64,000 nucleotides of DNA from Streptomonospora wellingtoniae (GTDB taxonomy: Bacteria; Actinomycetota; Actinomycetes; Streptosporangiales; Streptosporangiaceae), in contig NZ_JAVREK010000004.1 of assembly GCF_031845375.1 (NCBI RefSeq), positions 124,001-188,000 of the forward strand. Direction: 5' to 3'. Shown in pieces: positions 1 to 11,437 of this stretch. The translations under genes and the position numbers were made by a program. The notes beneath the pieces were generated by a model. That model was given only the letters and a program-made list of their open reading frames with translations. It did no database searches and was not told the DNA's origin. Every line of letters begins with the position of its first letter. Position 1 is the stretch's first letter.

Positions 1-180
1 TGGAATGGGAGGTTGTCGCGCGATCGTCTGGGTGCGCCATGGGCAGTAACTGTAGTCCTTCGCAGCGTTTCGCGGCAGCGAATCTGACACTAGGGCGTCA
101 AATTCTCTCCGATGGTCGTGCTTCGGTCGGGCATGCCGTCCTAGACTCGGTGCGCATCCACCCAGGAGGAGTAAAGACGC

Positions 181-1617
<1,437 letters not shown>

Positions 1618-1656
1618 AAGCGGTACGGGCTACACGGGATCTGGGACACTCCCCGG

Positions 1657-2919
1657 ATGGCATTCCCAGACAGTGACGTCGCGGACCTCGGCCTGGCCCA
1701 GGCCGGGGTCCGCCGCGTCGAATGGGCCGAGCGCGCGATGCCGGTGCTGCGCAAAGTGCACGACCGCTTCGCCGCGGACCGGCCGATGGCGGGCATGCGC
1801 GTCGCCGCGTGCATGCACGTCACGGCCGAGACCGCCAACCTGCTGCGGGCGCTCAGCGGCGGCGGCGCCGAGATCGCGCTCGCGGCGTCCAACCCCCTGT
1901 CCACACAGGACGACACCGCGGCGGCCCTGGTCGCCGAGTACGGGATCTCGGTCTACGCGCGGGCGGGCATCGACCCCGCCTCCTACGACCGCAACCTGGC
2001 CACCGTCCTGGAGCGCCGCCCGCACCTGCTGCTGGACGACGGGTGCGACCTGGTCAACCTCGCCCACATGGAGCGCCCGGAGCTGCTCGACGAGGCCCTG
2101 GGCGGCTGCGAGCAGACCACCACGGGCGTCATCCGGCTGCGGCGGATGCGCGCCGACGGCGCGCTGAAGCTGCCCATGGTCGCGGTCAACGACACCGCCA
2201 CCAAGCGGATGTTCGACAACCGCTACGGCACCGGCCAGTCCACCCTCGACGGCATCATGCGCGCCACCAACGCGATGATCGCCGGCCGCACCGTCGTCGT
2301 GGCCGGGTTCGGCTACTGCGGCCGCGGCCTCGCCGAGCGCGCCCGCGGGATGGGCGCGCGCGTCGTCGTCACCGAGGTCGATCCGGTGAAAGCGCTGGAC
2401 GCGGTGATGCAGGGCTACACGGTGCTGCCCATGGACGAGGCCGCGCCCATCGGCGACGTGCTGGTCACGGTCACCGGAAACCGCGACGTGGTCCGTGCCG
2501 AGCACCTCGCCTCGCTCAAGGACGGTGCGGTGCTGGCCAATTCGGGCCACTTCGACGTCGAGATCGACCTGCCCGCCCTCGAAGCGATGTCCGTGGACAT
2601 CCGCCGGGAGGTGCGCCCGCAGGCCGACGAGTACGTGCTGGCCGACGGCCGCCGGATCGTGCTGCTGGCCGAGGGGCGCCTGGTCAACCTCGGCGCCGCC
2701 GAGGGCCACCCCGCCGCGGTGATGGACATGTCCTTCTCGGTGCAGGCGCTGACGGTGGCCTGGCTGGCTCGCAACGCCGCCGACCTGCAGCCCGGCGTCC
2801 TGGAGGTGCCGGGAGGCATCGACACCGAGGTGGCGCGCCTGGAGCTGGAGGCCCTGGGTGTGGGCGTCGACCGACTGACCCCCGAGCAGGAGGACTACCT
2901 CAACTCCTGGCAGGAGTGA
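1657..2919 (+). CDS. Second, short-form adenosylhomocysteinase paralogue
   Basis: A 420-aa AdoHcyase-family protein that retains the catalytic positions: His in CMHVT, Asp in LDDGCD, Glu in EQTTTGV, Lys/Asp/Asn in VNDTATKRMFDNRYG, His in SGHFD and EGHP. The NAD motif GFGYCGRG begins at residue 217. It lacks the long insertion and the DHYRY tail of the upstream ahcY, ending in EDYLNSWQE. The RYGTGQSTLDG signature and the short length resemble archaeal and Thermotoga-type enzymes, some of which prefer S-inosylhomocysteine. Substrate is therefore uncertain. It lies 39 nt behind ahcY and is probably co-transcribed; I see no good Shine-Dalgarno sequence before ATG 1657. Confidence 0.9.
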   Translation: MAFPDSDVADLGLAQAGVRRVEWAERAMPVLRKVHDRFAADRPMAGMRVAACMHVTAETANLLRALSGGGAEIALAASNPLSTQDDTAAALVAEYGISVYARAGIDPASYDRNLATVLERRPHLLLDDGCDLVNLAHMERPELLDEALGGCEQTTTGVIRLRRMRADGALKLPMVAVNDTATKRMFDNRYGTGQSTLDGIMRATNAMIAGRTVVVAGFGYCGRGLAERARGMGARVVVTEVDPVKALDAVMQGYTVLPMDEAAPIGDVLVTVTGNRDVVRAEHLASLKDGAVLANSGHFDVEIDLPALEAMSVDIRREVRPQADEYVLADGRRIVLLAEGRLVNLGAAEGHPAAVMDMSFSVQALTVAWLARNAADLQPGVLEVPGGIDTEVARLELEALGVGVDRLTPEQEDYLNSWQE

Positions 2920-2959
2920 GGCCGCAGCAGGCGCCGCGCGGCTGCACCCGGCCGCTGCG

Positions 2960-3970
2960 CTAGCCCGGCCCGCGCCCTCCGTCCGGTGCGCCGCGGTGGT
3001 CCGCGCCCGGCGCCTGCGACGGGTACCCGCCGTCCTGTGGCTGCGCCTGCGGTCCTCCCGGACCCGCGGGCGCGGCGCCCCCGTAGCCGGGGCCGGGTCC
3101 GAACGGGCCTCCTCCGGCGGGCGGCCGCGGTCCGTAGGCGGCCCAACCGGGCGGGCCGACGGTATCCGGCCGGACGCCCTGGCTGTGCTCGCGCAGCCGG
3201 GCCTGCCGCTCCTCCTCGCGGCGGCGGCGCTCGGCCAGCACCGCCGCGAGGTACTCCGGGGGAGTGGTGCCCGGCGGCGGCGGAGGGCTGACGGCGGCGG
3301 CCACCAGATCGGCGATGCGCACGCCCATCCGGTAGCGGGTCTCCTCCGCCAGTTCGCCGAAGCGCAGCAGGTACTGGCGGGCCGTGCCCGCCGTTTCCGG
3401 CGACAGCTGCGACAGCTCGGCCCCGCGTGCCCAGTCGGCCAGGTGCGGCGGCATCGGCAGGGTGTCGTCGGGGCGCCGGGCGGCCCGCTCGTGCACCACC
3501 AGGGTGCCGGCGACGAAGTCGCCCACCCGGCGGCCGTCGGGGTTGACCAGCGACGTGATCAGGGCGACGACTCCGGTGGTGATCCAGATCTCCACCACTC
3601 CGGTCAGCGCCCGGCCCAGGGCCTGGCGAAACCGCTCCGGCGAGCCGTCGGTGCCAACGACCCGCAGCCCCAGTGCCATCTTGCCCAGCGAGCGCCCGCG
3701 TGTAAGGGACTCCATCGCGGTGGGATAGCCCACCAGCACCAGCACGCTCAGTCCCAGGTTCACCGCGGCCGTGGCCGCGGCATCCAGTCCGCTTGCGACG
3801 AGGTTGGTCGCCACGGCGGCGGCGAGCAGCGCGGAGATCTGGACGACCCCGTCGACGACCAGGGCCGTCATGCGGCTGGCGAAGCCCGCCGGGCGCAGGT
3901 CCAGCACGACAGCGTCGCCGGTGACCAGGGACGACTGTTCGTCGGGTAGTCCACCGCCCGGGTATGCCAC
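2960..3970 (-). CDS. RDD family membrane protein
   Basis: A 336-aa protein with an N-terminal RDD domain: a GFASRMTALVVDGVVQ segment followed by hydrophobic helices over roughly residues 30-150. A soluble helical region follows, then a Pro/Gly-rich tail of about 70 residues. The start chosen is GTG 3970, with GGAGG nine nt upstream; the open frame continues further up but without a ribosome site. RDD proteins are integral membrane proteins of mostly unknown role. It is divergent from the SpoIIM-family gene and belongs to a neighbourhood (RDD, SpoIIM, DUF58, MoxR, mtrAB) that I recall as conserved in streptomycetes. Confidence 0.85.
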   Translation of the reverse strand: MAYPGGGLPDEQSSLVTGDAVVLDLRPAGFASRMTALVVDGVVQISALLAAAVATNLVASGLDAAATAAVNLGLSVLVLVGYPTAMESLTRGRSLGKMALGLRVVGTDGSPERFRQALGRALTGVVEIWITTGVVALITSLVNPDGRRVGDFVAGTLVVHERAARRPDDTLPMPPHLADWARGAELSQLSPETAGTARQYLLRFGELAEETRYRMGVRIADLVAAAVSPPPPPGTTPPEYLAAVLAERRRREEERQARLREHSQGVRPDTVGPPGWAAYGPRPPAGGGPFGPGPGYGGAAPAGPGGPQAQPQDGGYPSQAPGADHRGAPDGGRGPG

Positions 3971-4153
3971 CGTTGTCCGCCTCCGTAGGTCCGCCGCGGG
4001 TGCTCCGCATTCGTCCCGCCTGTCGTGCTCCCTCCAGTCTGTCAGGAGACGGTCGGCGCCGGTGACACGCACGCCTCCCGCCCCGCCGCGGGCGGGCTAT
4101 GCCCGCACCGCCGCCGACTCGGCGCCGCAGGGTCGGCCGGTAGAGTCGCCCGC

Positions 4154-5149
4154 GTGGATCTGGACGTCTTCGCCGCCGCGCACCGCCCCGAGTGGGAACG
4201 CCTCGACAGCCTCGTGCGCCGGCGCCGCCGCCTCAGCGGCACCGAGGTCGACGAGCTGGTCGACCTCTACCAGCGCGTCTCCACCCACCTGTCGGTGGTG
4301 CGCTCCGCCGGGCAGGACCCGGGGCTGGTCGGCCACCTGTCCGGACTGGTGGCGCGGGCGCGCTCGGCCTCCACGGGCGCCCACGAGTCCTCCTGGCACG
4401 ACGCCGCCCGGTTCTTCACCGACACCTTCCCGGCCGTGCTGTACCGGCTGCGGTGGTGGTGGATCGCCGCCGGCCTGGGCACCGTGGCGTTCTCCGCCGT
4501 GATCGCGGTCTGGATCGCCACCGACCCCCGAGTGCTGGCCGCCGTCGGCACTCCCGAGGAGATCCGCGCCTATGTCGAGAACGACTTCGCCAACTACTAC
4601 GTGGAGCACCCCGGCGCATCCTTCGCCGCCCAGGTGTGGACCAACAACGCCTGGGCCGCCGCCCAGGCGCTCATCCTCGGCGTGTTCCTGTGCCTGCCCA
4701 CCCTCTACGTGCTCGCGCTCAACGGCGCCAACCTGGGTGTGGGCGCGGGGATGATGTTCGCCAACGGCAAGGGCGACGTCTTCCTCGGGCTGATCCTGCC
4801 GCACGGGCTGCTGGAGCTGACAGCGGTCTTCGTCGCCGCGGGCGTGGGCCTCAAGCTCGGCTGGACCCTCATCGCGCCCGGACCGCGCCCCCGTCTGCGG
4901 GCGCTGGCCGAGGAAGCGCGCCCGGCCATCGCGGTGGCGCTCGGGCTGGTGCTCGTGCTGTTCGTCTCCGGACTGATCGAGGGCCTGGTCACCGGATGGG
5001 TGCACACCACCTGGCTGCGCATCGGCATCGGCGTGGCCGCCGAACTGCTGTTCTTGGCCTATGTGTTCGTGGTCGGCCGTGCCGCGCACAACCGGGGCGT
5101 GACCGGCGACATCGCCGCCGCCCCGCAGGCGGCGCCGGTCGCGGGCTGA
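4154..5149 (+). CDS. Stage II sporulation protein M (SpoIIM/DUF95) family membrane protein
   Basis: A 331-aa protein beginning VDLDVFAAAHRPEWERLD, typical of actinobacterial SpoIIM-family proteins. A helical cytoplasmic N-terminus of about 100 residues is followed by several membrane segments, including one around LRWWWIAAGLGTVAFSAV and later ALILGVFLCLPTLYVLAL. The family is named for a Bacillus engulfment protein; in actinomycetes the role is unknown. GTG 4154 is chosen because family homology starts there. There is no Shine-Dalgarno sequence, and TAGAGT (4141-4146) ends seven nt before the GTG, so the transcript may be leaderless. It is divergent from the RDD gene and convergent with the DUF58 gene. 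Confidence 0.85.
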   Translation: MDLDVFAAAHRPEWERLDSLVRRRRRLSGTEVDELVDLYQRVSTHLSVVRSAGQDPGLVGHLSGLVARARSASTGAHESSWHDAARFFTDTFPAVLYRLRWWWIAAGLGTVAFSAVIAVWIATDPRVLAAVGTPEEIRAYVENDFANYYVEHPGASFAAQVWTNNAWAAAQALILGVFLCLPTLYVLALNGANLGVGAGMMFANGKGDVFLGLILPHGLLELTAVFVAAGVGLKLGWTLIAPGPRPRLRALAEEARPAIAVALGLVLVLFVSGLIEGLVTGWVHTTWLRIGIGVAAELLFLAYVFVVGRAAHNRGVTGDIAAAPQAAPVAG

Positions 5150-5248
5150 ACGCCCGGGGCGCGCGGTCACCGCGCAGGCGCGGCCACCCGACGCGCGACC
5201 ACGGCCCCTTCTGCGGGAGTGATCTGCGGCCGCCGCGCACCTCGGAGC

Positions 5249-6550
5249 TTATAGCCGCCCCTGGGCCTTGAGGCCGATGTAGGCGTCGGCCAGCGCCGGC
5301 GCGATGTGCTCGGGGTCGGCGTCGACGACCTCCACGCCGTGGCGGCGCAGCTCGGCGGTGATGCGGCCGCGCTCGCCCAGCGCGCGCTCGGCGGCCGCGG
5401 CGTCGTAGGTGGCCCGGGCGCTGCCGCGCGCCGCGGCCATCTCGCTCACCCGGGGATCGCCCACGGCCGCCACCATCAGCATGTGCCGCGAGGTCAGCGC
5501 GGGCAGCCGCGGCAGCAGCCCCTCCTCCAGCGCGGCCGCGTTCAGGTCGGTCAGCAGCACCACCAGCTGCCGGGTCCGGCTGTGGCCGCCGAGGATCGTG
5601 GCGACCAGCCCGGCGGGGTCGGACTCCACCAGCTCGGCCTCCAGCGGCGCCATCGCCTGCACGATCTGGGGGACGCGGCTGCCGCGGCCGTGGCTGCGCA
5701 CCTGGGCGCGCACGCGGCGGTCGTAGGCCAGCAGGTCCACCCGGTCGCCGGCGCGGCCAGCAAGGGCCGCCAGCAGCAGTGCGGCGTCCATGGCGTGGTC
5801 CAGGCGCGGCACGTCGCCCACCCGTCCGGCGGAGGTGCGGCTGGTGTCGAGCACCAGCAGGATCCTGCGGTCGCGCTCGGGCCGCCAGGTGCGCACCACG
5901 ACCGCGTCCCTGCGGGCGGTTGCGCGCCAGTCGATGGAGCGCACGTCGTCGCCGGGCACGTACTCGCGCAGAGAGTCGAACTCGCTTCCCTGGCCGCGCA
6001 CCAGCGCCGTGTGCTGGCCGTCCAGCTCGCGCAGCCGCGAGAGCTTGCCCGGCAGGTGCCGGCGGCTGTGGAAGGGCGGCAGCGCCCGCACCGTCCACGG
6101 CACCGCGTGGGTGCACTGGCGTGCGGCGAGCCCCAGCGGCCCGAGGCTGCGCACCGTGACCCCGGCGGCCGCCTGGTCGCCGCGGCGCGTGGGCGTGAGC
6201 CCGGTGGCCACCCGCACCCGGCCGCCGCCGGGCACGGCTACCGGCCGCCGCGGGGGCCGCGCCCCGGCGCTGGGCGCCCACGCGTCGCGGAGCACGCCCC
6301 GCAGCCGGCGGCGCGAGGGGTTGGCCACGACCAGCGCCACCTCGGCGGTCTCACCCAGCCGGACGGCGGTGTCGCCGGAGCGCTCGAAGCGCAGGGCCCG
6401 CGGGCTGGGCGCCAGAAGTACGTCGGCCAGGATCGCCGCCGCGAGCAGACCCGGCGCCGCCCAGGCGATCCAGCTCCCGACCGCGCCCGCGACCAGCACC
6501 GCGAGCGCGGCGGCGAAGGCGGCAAGCACCGCACGCCCCGTGATCGCCAT
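5249..6550 (-). CDS. DUF58 domain protein (MoxR-associated, vWA-like)
   Basis: A 433-aa protein. Two N-terminal hydrophobic helices (VLAAFAAALAVLVAGAVGSW and the next segment) are followed by the DUF58 core, recognised by GSEFDSLREYVPGDDVRSID with IDWRATARRD just after, then a vWA-like fold starting RRILLVLDTSRTS. DUF58 proteins are nearly always encoded beside MoxR AAA ATPases, and the pair is thought to act in envelope-protein maturation or metal insertion, without firm function in actinomycetes. ATG 6550 has GGAAGGA upstream. It is the last gene of the minus-strand run and starts 64 nt after the MoxR stop. Confidence 0.9.
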   Translation of the reverse strand: MAITGRAVLAAFAAALAVLVAGAVGSWIAWAAPGLLAAAILADVLLAPSPRALRFERSGDTAVRLGETAEVALVVANPSRRRLRGVLRDAWAPSAGARPPRRPVAVPGGGRVRVATGLTPTRRGDQAAAGVTVRSLGPLGLAARQCTHAVPWTVRALPPFHSRRHLPGKLSRLRELDGQHTALVRGQGSEFDSLREYVPGDDVRSIDWRATARRDAVVVRTWRPERDRRILLVLDTSRTSAGRVGDVPRLDHAMDAALLLAALAGRAGDRVDLLAYDRRVRAQVRSHGRGSRVPQIVQAMAPLEAELVESDPAGLVATILGGHSRTRQLVVLLTDLNAAALEEGLLPRLPALTSRHMLMVAAVGDPRVSEMAAARGSARATYDAAAAERALGERGRITAELRRHGVEVVDADPEHIAPALADAYIGLKAQGRL

Positions 6551-6614
6551 CGTCGCTCCTTCCGTGCCTTTCGACCTGTGCGGACGCGGTGTCCCGCCCT
6601 CGTCGGGCGGAGAA

Positions 6615-7607
<993 letters not shown>

Positions 7608-7689
7608 TTGTGGTCTCCCTCGGTCAGCGGAGTCGGCAGCGGCGGTTTCGGTTGGCGGGCGCCGCCGGGAGCGCCTGCGTGCACGGGTG

Positions 7690-8871
7690 TCACCGCAGCC
7701 GCCCCTCCAACCCGTCCAGTTCGTCGGTCAGCCGCACCAGACCCTGGTCATCGGCAGTGTAGGGGTCGGCGGTCCCCGGTTCGCCCGGGCCGTACAGCAG
7801 GGCGCCCACGTGGGACGGCTGCAGGCCGGAGCGCGCGGCGGCCGCCTCCACGACGGCGCCGGGCGCGGTGTCGGGACCCAGTCCCAGCCCGGGCCTGACC
7901 CGGCGCAGGGTCCCCGAGCGCAGAGCGTCCGCGGCGCGGTCGCGGGCCCGCCGCGCGGCGTACAGCCCGGCGCGGCCCTCGGTGGTCTCCGAGGCCCGCA
8001 CGACGACAGGCAGCCGCTCGGTGACCAGCGGGCCCAGACGCCTGCCGCGCCAGAGCGCGAGCAGCACCAGCGCCGCGCAGAGCGGCACCAGGCTCATCCG
8101 GACCGAGAGCGGCACCAGGTCCCACAGCCCCGACTGCCCCTGCTCGGGCACGGGGTCGGGGCGCAGCCACACCACGTCGCGCTCGCCCACGAGCGACAGC
8201 GCCAGAGCGGCGTTGCCCTCGCCGGCCAGGTCGGCGTTGGTCAGCGGCGCGGGAGCGCCGAGCACGGTGGCGGTGTGCTCGCCGGTGACGCGCACCAGCG
8301 CGTGGCCGCCGTCGGCCGGGTAGCAGCCCCGGCCGCCCGGCGGAACCGTGTAGACCTCGCCGCCGACGTCGGCCGCACCGGCGGCCCGGGCGGCCGCGAG
8401 CCCGCAGCGGGGCTCCAGGGTCTGCTCGTCGGTGCGTCCGGTCGTCCGCACGCCCGGCGCCAGCGCATCGAGCGCCGGGGTGGTGGGGCGGACCAGGATC
8501 CGGTCGCCGAGCCCGTCCGCGAGCCTGCGGACCTGCTCGCGCGGCAGCCGGTGCGAGCCGGCCACCACGGTGACGGTGCCGGGCCCCGCCGCCTGCAGCG
8601 CGTCCTCGGTCGTGCGGGCCACCGTCACGTCGCTGCCGCGGTCCCGCAGGATCTGCACGAGCGCGCGGCTGCCCTGGGGGTCGGGCCCCTCGGGCTCCAA
8701 CGGACCCTCCCGGGGCTGCCGGGCCCCCAAGGACATCAGCACGGCCAGCACGAGGAGGGCGGTGATGAAGGCGGCGGGTCCGCGTACGCGCCGCCACAGC
8801 TCTCCCGCTCCGGGCGACACGCGCTCCGAGCGCTCCTCCGGCGGGGCGGGTGCGGCGGCGGGCGCGCTCAC
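7690..8871 (-). CDS. DUF4350 domain membrane protein
   Basis: A 393-aa protein. A transmembrane helix near residues 33-53 (FITALLVLAVLMSLG) is followed by an extracytoplasmic region of about 200 residues typical of DUF4350 (GSRALVQILRDRGSDVTVAR), a second helix (MSLVPLCAALVLLALW) and a cytoplasmic tail. The GTG start at 8871 overlaps the stop of the upstream DUF4129 gene in a GTGA arrangement, so the two are probably translationally coupled; the longer open frame extending to 9717 is only a shadow. Function unknown; location suggests it works with the MoxR/DUF58 pair. Confidence 0.85.
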   Translation of the reverse strand: MSAPAAAPAPPEERSERVSPGAGELWRRVRGPAAFITALLVLAVLMSLGARQPREGPLEPEGPDPQGSRALVQILRDRGSDVTVARTTEDALQAAGPGTVTVVAGSHRLPREQVRRLADGLGDRILVRPTTPALDALAPGVRTTGRTDEQTLEPRCGLAAARAAGAADVGGEVYTVPPGGRGCYPADGGHALVRVTGEHTATVLGAPAPLTNADLAGEGNAALALSLVGERDVVWLRPDPVPEQGQSGLWDLVPLSVRMSLVPLCAALVLLALWRGRRLGPLVTERLPVVVRASETTEGRAGLYAARRARDRAADALRSGTLRRVRPGLGLGPDTAPGAVVEAAAARSGLQPSHVGALLYGPGEPGTADPYTADDQGLVRLTDELDGLEGRLR

Positions 8872-9515
8872 GGGGCCCCTCCCGGGGTCTGCGCCGGGCC
8901 CGCGGCCGCCTCCTCGGGACGCGCGCGGCGCACCTGCTCGTCGAGCCCGGCGAGCAGTCGGTAGCCCTCGGCGGTGGCGGTGCGCTGGCCGTAGGCGGAG
9001 TCGTTGAAGATCTCGGCGGCGGCGTAGAGACTCTCGCGCAGTCGCGGCAGCACGGCCGCGGTCTCGGCGGCAAGTTCCGTGGCGGTCCGGCCGGGGCGTG
9101 GTGTGACCACGGCGCCGTCCTCCAGTTCGCGGGTGACGGCGCGCAGCCGCTCGCGGACCGCGGCGCCGAACTCGCCATGGGCGGCGTGGCGCTCGGCGGC
9201 GGCGCGGTGGTGGGCGGCGGTCAGCGGCGCGGCCTCGTCGATGGGCTTCCTGCGGCGGGCGCGGCGGGCCGGGCGCATGTACACCAGCAGGGCCACGATC
9301 AGCGCGGCCAGTACCACCAGCAGCGGGCCCAGCGTCCACCAGCCGGTCGGGCCGTAGACCTCGACCCCGGAGAGCCCCTCCCGGATGCGCTGCCAGGCGA
9401 TGTCGAGCAGGCTCGGCTGCGCCTCGCCGTAGATGCGCTTGGCCAGCTCCTCGCGGGCCAGGCGCCGCCCTTCCCCGCGCTCGACGACGGCCGGCGCGAG
9501 CAGGAGGGCCCCCAT
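8868..9515 (-). CDS. DUF4129 domain membrane protein
   Basis: A 215-aa protein with a central transmembrane helix (WWTLGPLLVVLAALIVALLVYM) and a cytoplasmic C-terminal DUF4129 helical region containing RAVTRELEDGAVVTPRPGRT and ATELAAETAAVLP. The start codon ATG 9515 shares its A with the stop codon of the preceding gene (TGATG), and its own stop overlaps the GTG of the DUF4350 gene. These overlaps make a tightly coupled three-gene unit. Function unknown; DUF4129 is a regular companion of MoxR/DUF58/DUF4350 in actinobacteria. Confidence 0.85.
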   Translation of the reverse strand: MGALLLAPAVVERGEGRRLAREELAKRIYGEAQPSLLDIAWQRIREGLSGVEVYGPTGWWTLGPLLVVLAALIVALLVYMRPARRARRRKPIDEAAPLTAAHHRAAAERHAAHGEFGAAVRERLRAVTRELEDGAVVTPRPGRTATELAAETAAVLPRLRESLYAAAEIFNDSAYGQRTATAEGYRLLAGLDEQVRRARPEEAAAGPAQTPGGAP

Positions 9516-10966
9516 CAGGCGGAGGTCCCCGGACCGCCGTGGCCCGAGCCGCCCCAGCCGTAGCCCTCCGCCGCGTAGCCCCCCTGCGGCGGACCCGGCT
9601 GCGCGCCGCCGTAGGGTGCGCTCCCCGGACCGTAGTAGGCACCGCCGGGCGGCGGGTATCCGCCGCTGACCGGGCCGCCGTAGGCACCCGGGCGGGGGTG
9701 GGCGAGTGCGGGCGCACCCGGCGCAGCCTCGTCGGGGACGTACACGTCGGCGTCGACCTGCTCGCCCGACTGCGCGGCGGCCTGCAGCCTCAGGTCGAGC
9801 CCTTCGCGCCGCATGCGCAGGTCGACGTAGAGGAGCGTGGTGACACCGATGATGAAGGGTGTGCCCAGGGCGCCGGCCAGGACGGTGCCGATGTAGGCCA
9901 GTGCGGTCGCGGCCACCGGCACCCACGCGGCGTCGGGCGCGAGGAAGGACAGCACCGCCGCAACCCCCGTGAAGGGCGTCGACAGCAGGTTCACAACGAA
10001 GCCGACGAGGAGCTGCGCCAGCAGCAGGATGCCGAACACCCGCCACCAGCTGCGGTTCGTCACCCGCCAGGAGCGCGCCAGCGCCGTCGCGGGGCCGACG
10101 CGCTCCAGCACCGCCACCGGCATCGCCAGCGAGGTGCGCACATAGACCCACACGGCAAGAACGAACAGGGCAGGCATGCCCAGGACGCCCACGGCCACGC
10201 CCGCGGCGGGGTGGACCGCCGCGCCCAGCAGAACGGCGCCGACGACGAGGCCGACCACGAGCGCGGTCCACAGAAGGCTCAGGAGCACGAGCAGAAGGGC
10301 CACGCCGAAGAGCGTGGGCATCCGGCCGCGCGCCACCTGCAGTGCTTCGCGCATCGACAGCCTGCGCCCCAGCACCGCCAGGCCGACGACCGCCGCGAGC
10401 AGGCCGGTCAGCAGGATCTGGCCCACGTAACCGAGCAGCGCTCCGCCGTACATCGCCGCGATCGACCACAGCTCGAAGGGCATCGGGTCGTTGGCGGTCG
10501 GGCCGTAGGGGTCCTCCAGCGTCTCCTGCATGATCGTGCCGTAGTCGCTGAGGTAGCCGCCCACGCCGATCGAGGTGACGATGCTGAAGACCGCGGTGAC
10601 GATGAGGGCCAGGCCCAGTGTGGCCTTGGGGTTCTGCCGGATGTAGCCGAATGCGCCGTTGAACACGTCGCCGAGGTTCATCGGCCGCAGCGCGACGACG
10701 CCGGGGCGCGGTGCCCAGGGCCGGCCGAGCCCGGGCGGGGGCGCAGTGCCGTGGCCCGGGGGCGCCTGGCCGCCCTGGCCGTAGCCCGGGGGCGCGCCGC
10801 CGGACCCGCCGGGAGCCGACCACCCGCCGCCGGAGGAAGGGGGGGCGTCTTCGCCGATAGGCGCCCACCAGCCCCCGGGGTGCGGACCGCCCGCCGCCTC
10901 TCGCGGCTGGCCGGAACCGGGTTCCGACCCCGGCGCCCGCCAGTGCCGGCCGTCGTCGTGGCTCAT
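9515..10966 (-). CDS. Multi-pass membrane protein with Gly/Pro-rich N-terminus
   Basis: A 483-aa protein. The first ~95 residues are low-complexity Gly/Pro/Ser/Trp-rich; MNLGDVFNGAFGYIRQNPKA then opens a region with about six hydrophobic helices resembling the glycerophosphoryl-diester-phosphodiesterase membrane domain (no catalytic phosphodiesterase domain is present). A Gly/Pro/Tyr-rich tail follows. It is the first gene of the minus-strand chain leading to DUF4129, DUF4350, MoxR and DUF58, and is divergent from mtrA. ATG 10966 has GGAGG about ten nt upstream. Function unknown. Confidence 0.8.
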   Translation of the reverse strand: MSHDDGRHWRAPGSEPGSGQPREAAGGPHPGGWWAPIGEDAPPSSGGGWSAPGGSGGAPPGYGQGGQAPPGHGTAPPPGLGRPWAPRPGVVALRPMNLGDVFNGAFGYIRQNPKATLGLALIVTAVFSIVTSIGVGGYLSDYGTIMQETLEDPYGPTANDPMPFELWSIAAMYGGALLGYVGQILLTGLLAAVVGLAVLGRRLSMREALQVARGRMPTLFGVALLLVLLSLLWTALVVGLVVGAVLLGAAVHPAAGVAVGVLGMPALFVLAVWVYVRTSLAMPVAVLERVGPATALARSWRVTNRSWWRVFGILLLAQLLVGFVVNLLSTPFTGVAAVLSFLAPDAAWVPVAATALAYIGTVLAGALGTPFIIGVTTLLYVDLRMRREGLDLRLQAAAQSGEQVDADVYVPDEAAPGAPALAHPRPGAYGGPVSGGYPPPGGAYYGPGSAPYGGAQPGPPQGGYAAEGYGWGGSGHGGPGTSA

Positions 10967-11437
10967 CGGAATCGGTCCTCCGTAGCGGTCCTGGTCGTGC
11001 TCGGGGCGGTGGCGGTCTCCACGTTATGCCACAGGTGTCCGGATGCGAGTGCCGGTGGGAGCTCCGGAGGCCCGGGGAGCTTCGGGAACGCCGCTCCGGT
11101 TCATTCGTTTTGTATGCTTTCTGTTATCGGCCGACCAGGTCGGCCCAGGCTGCGCAGGCACCGCGGGTCCGCACATCTGGACGCGCGGCGGCGCAGGCGG
11201 CAGGGTGGCGCGTGTGACCCGTCGCGCGGAGCGGCCACCGGGAGCGCGTGGCGCGCCCTCCGGCACCGGCTCCTCCGCGGGCCAGCCCGGGCGAAGCCCG
11301 GTTCCGAAGATGGCAAGGTTAGTGGGGAGGACGGCTCCCACAAGGGACCCGGCGAAAGTGTCCGAAGTACTGCCGCTTGAGTGTCCGGAAAGGAGAAGGC
11401 GCGAGCTGCCGCGCCTCCGACGTGGGAGGAGGGGCTC
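10967..11437. other. Intergenic region between the divergent membrane-protein gene and mtrA
   Basis: A 471-bp divergent spacer. I find no coding potential. It contains a relatively AT-rich patch near 11100-11130 and a short CCGGGC/GCCCGG hairpin near 11288-11303, but no promoter hexamers I would defend. The mtrA ribosome site (GGAGGAGG, about 11425-11432) lies at its end. Confidence 0.5.

Noticed and set aside
1..180. SAH riboswitch upstream of ahcY
   Set aside because: I looked for the conserved hairpin and pseudoknot core and saw none; only a possible -10 box and a ribosome site are supported.
7690..9717. A 675-aa fusion of DUF4350 with an N-terminal extension
   Set aside because: The upstream half is out of frame with the DUF4129 and membrane-protein genes, which have their own overlaps; the GTG at 8871 is the real start.
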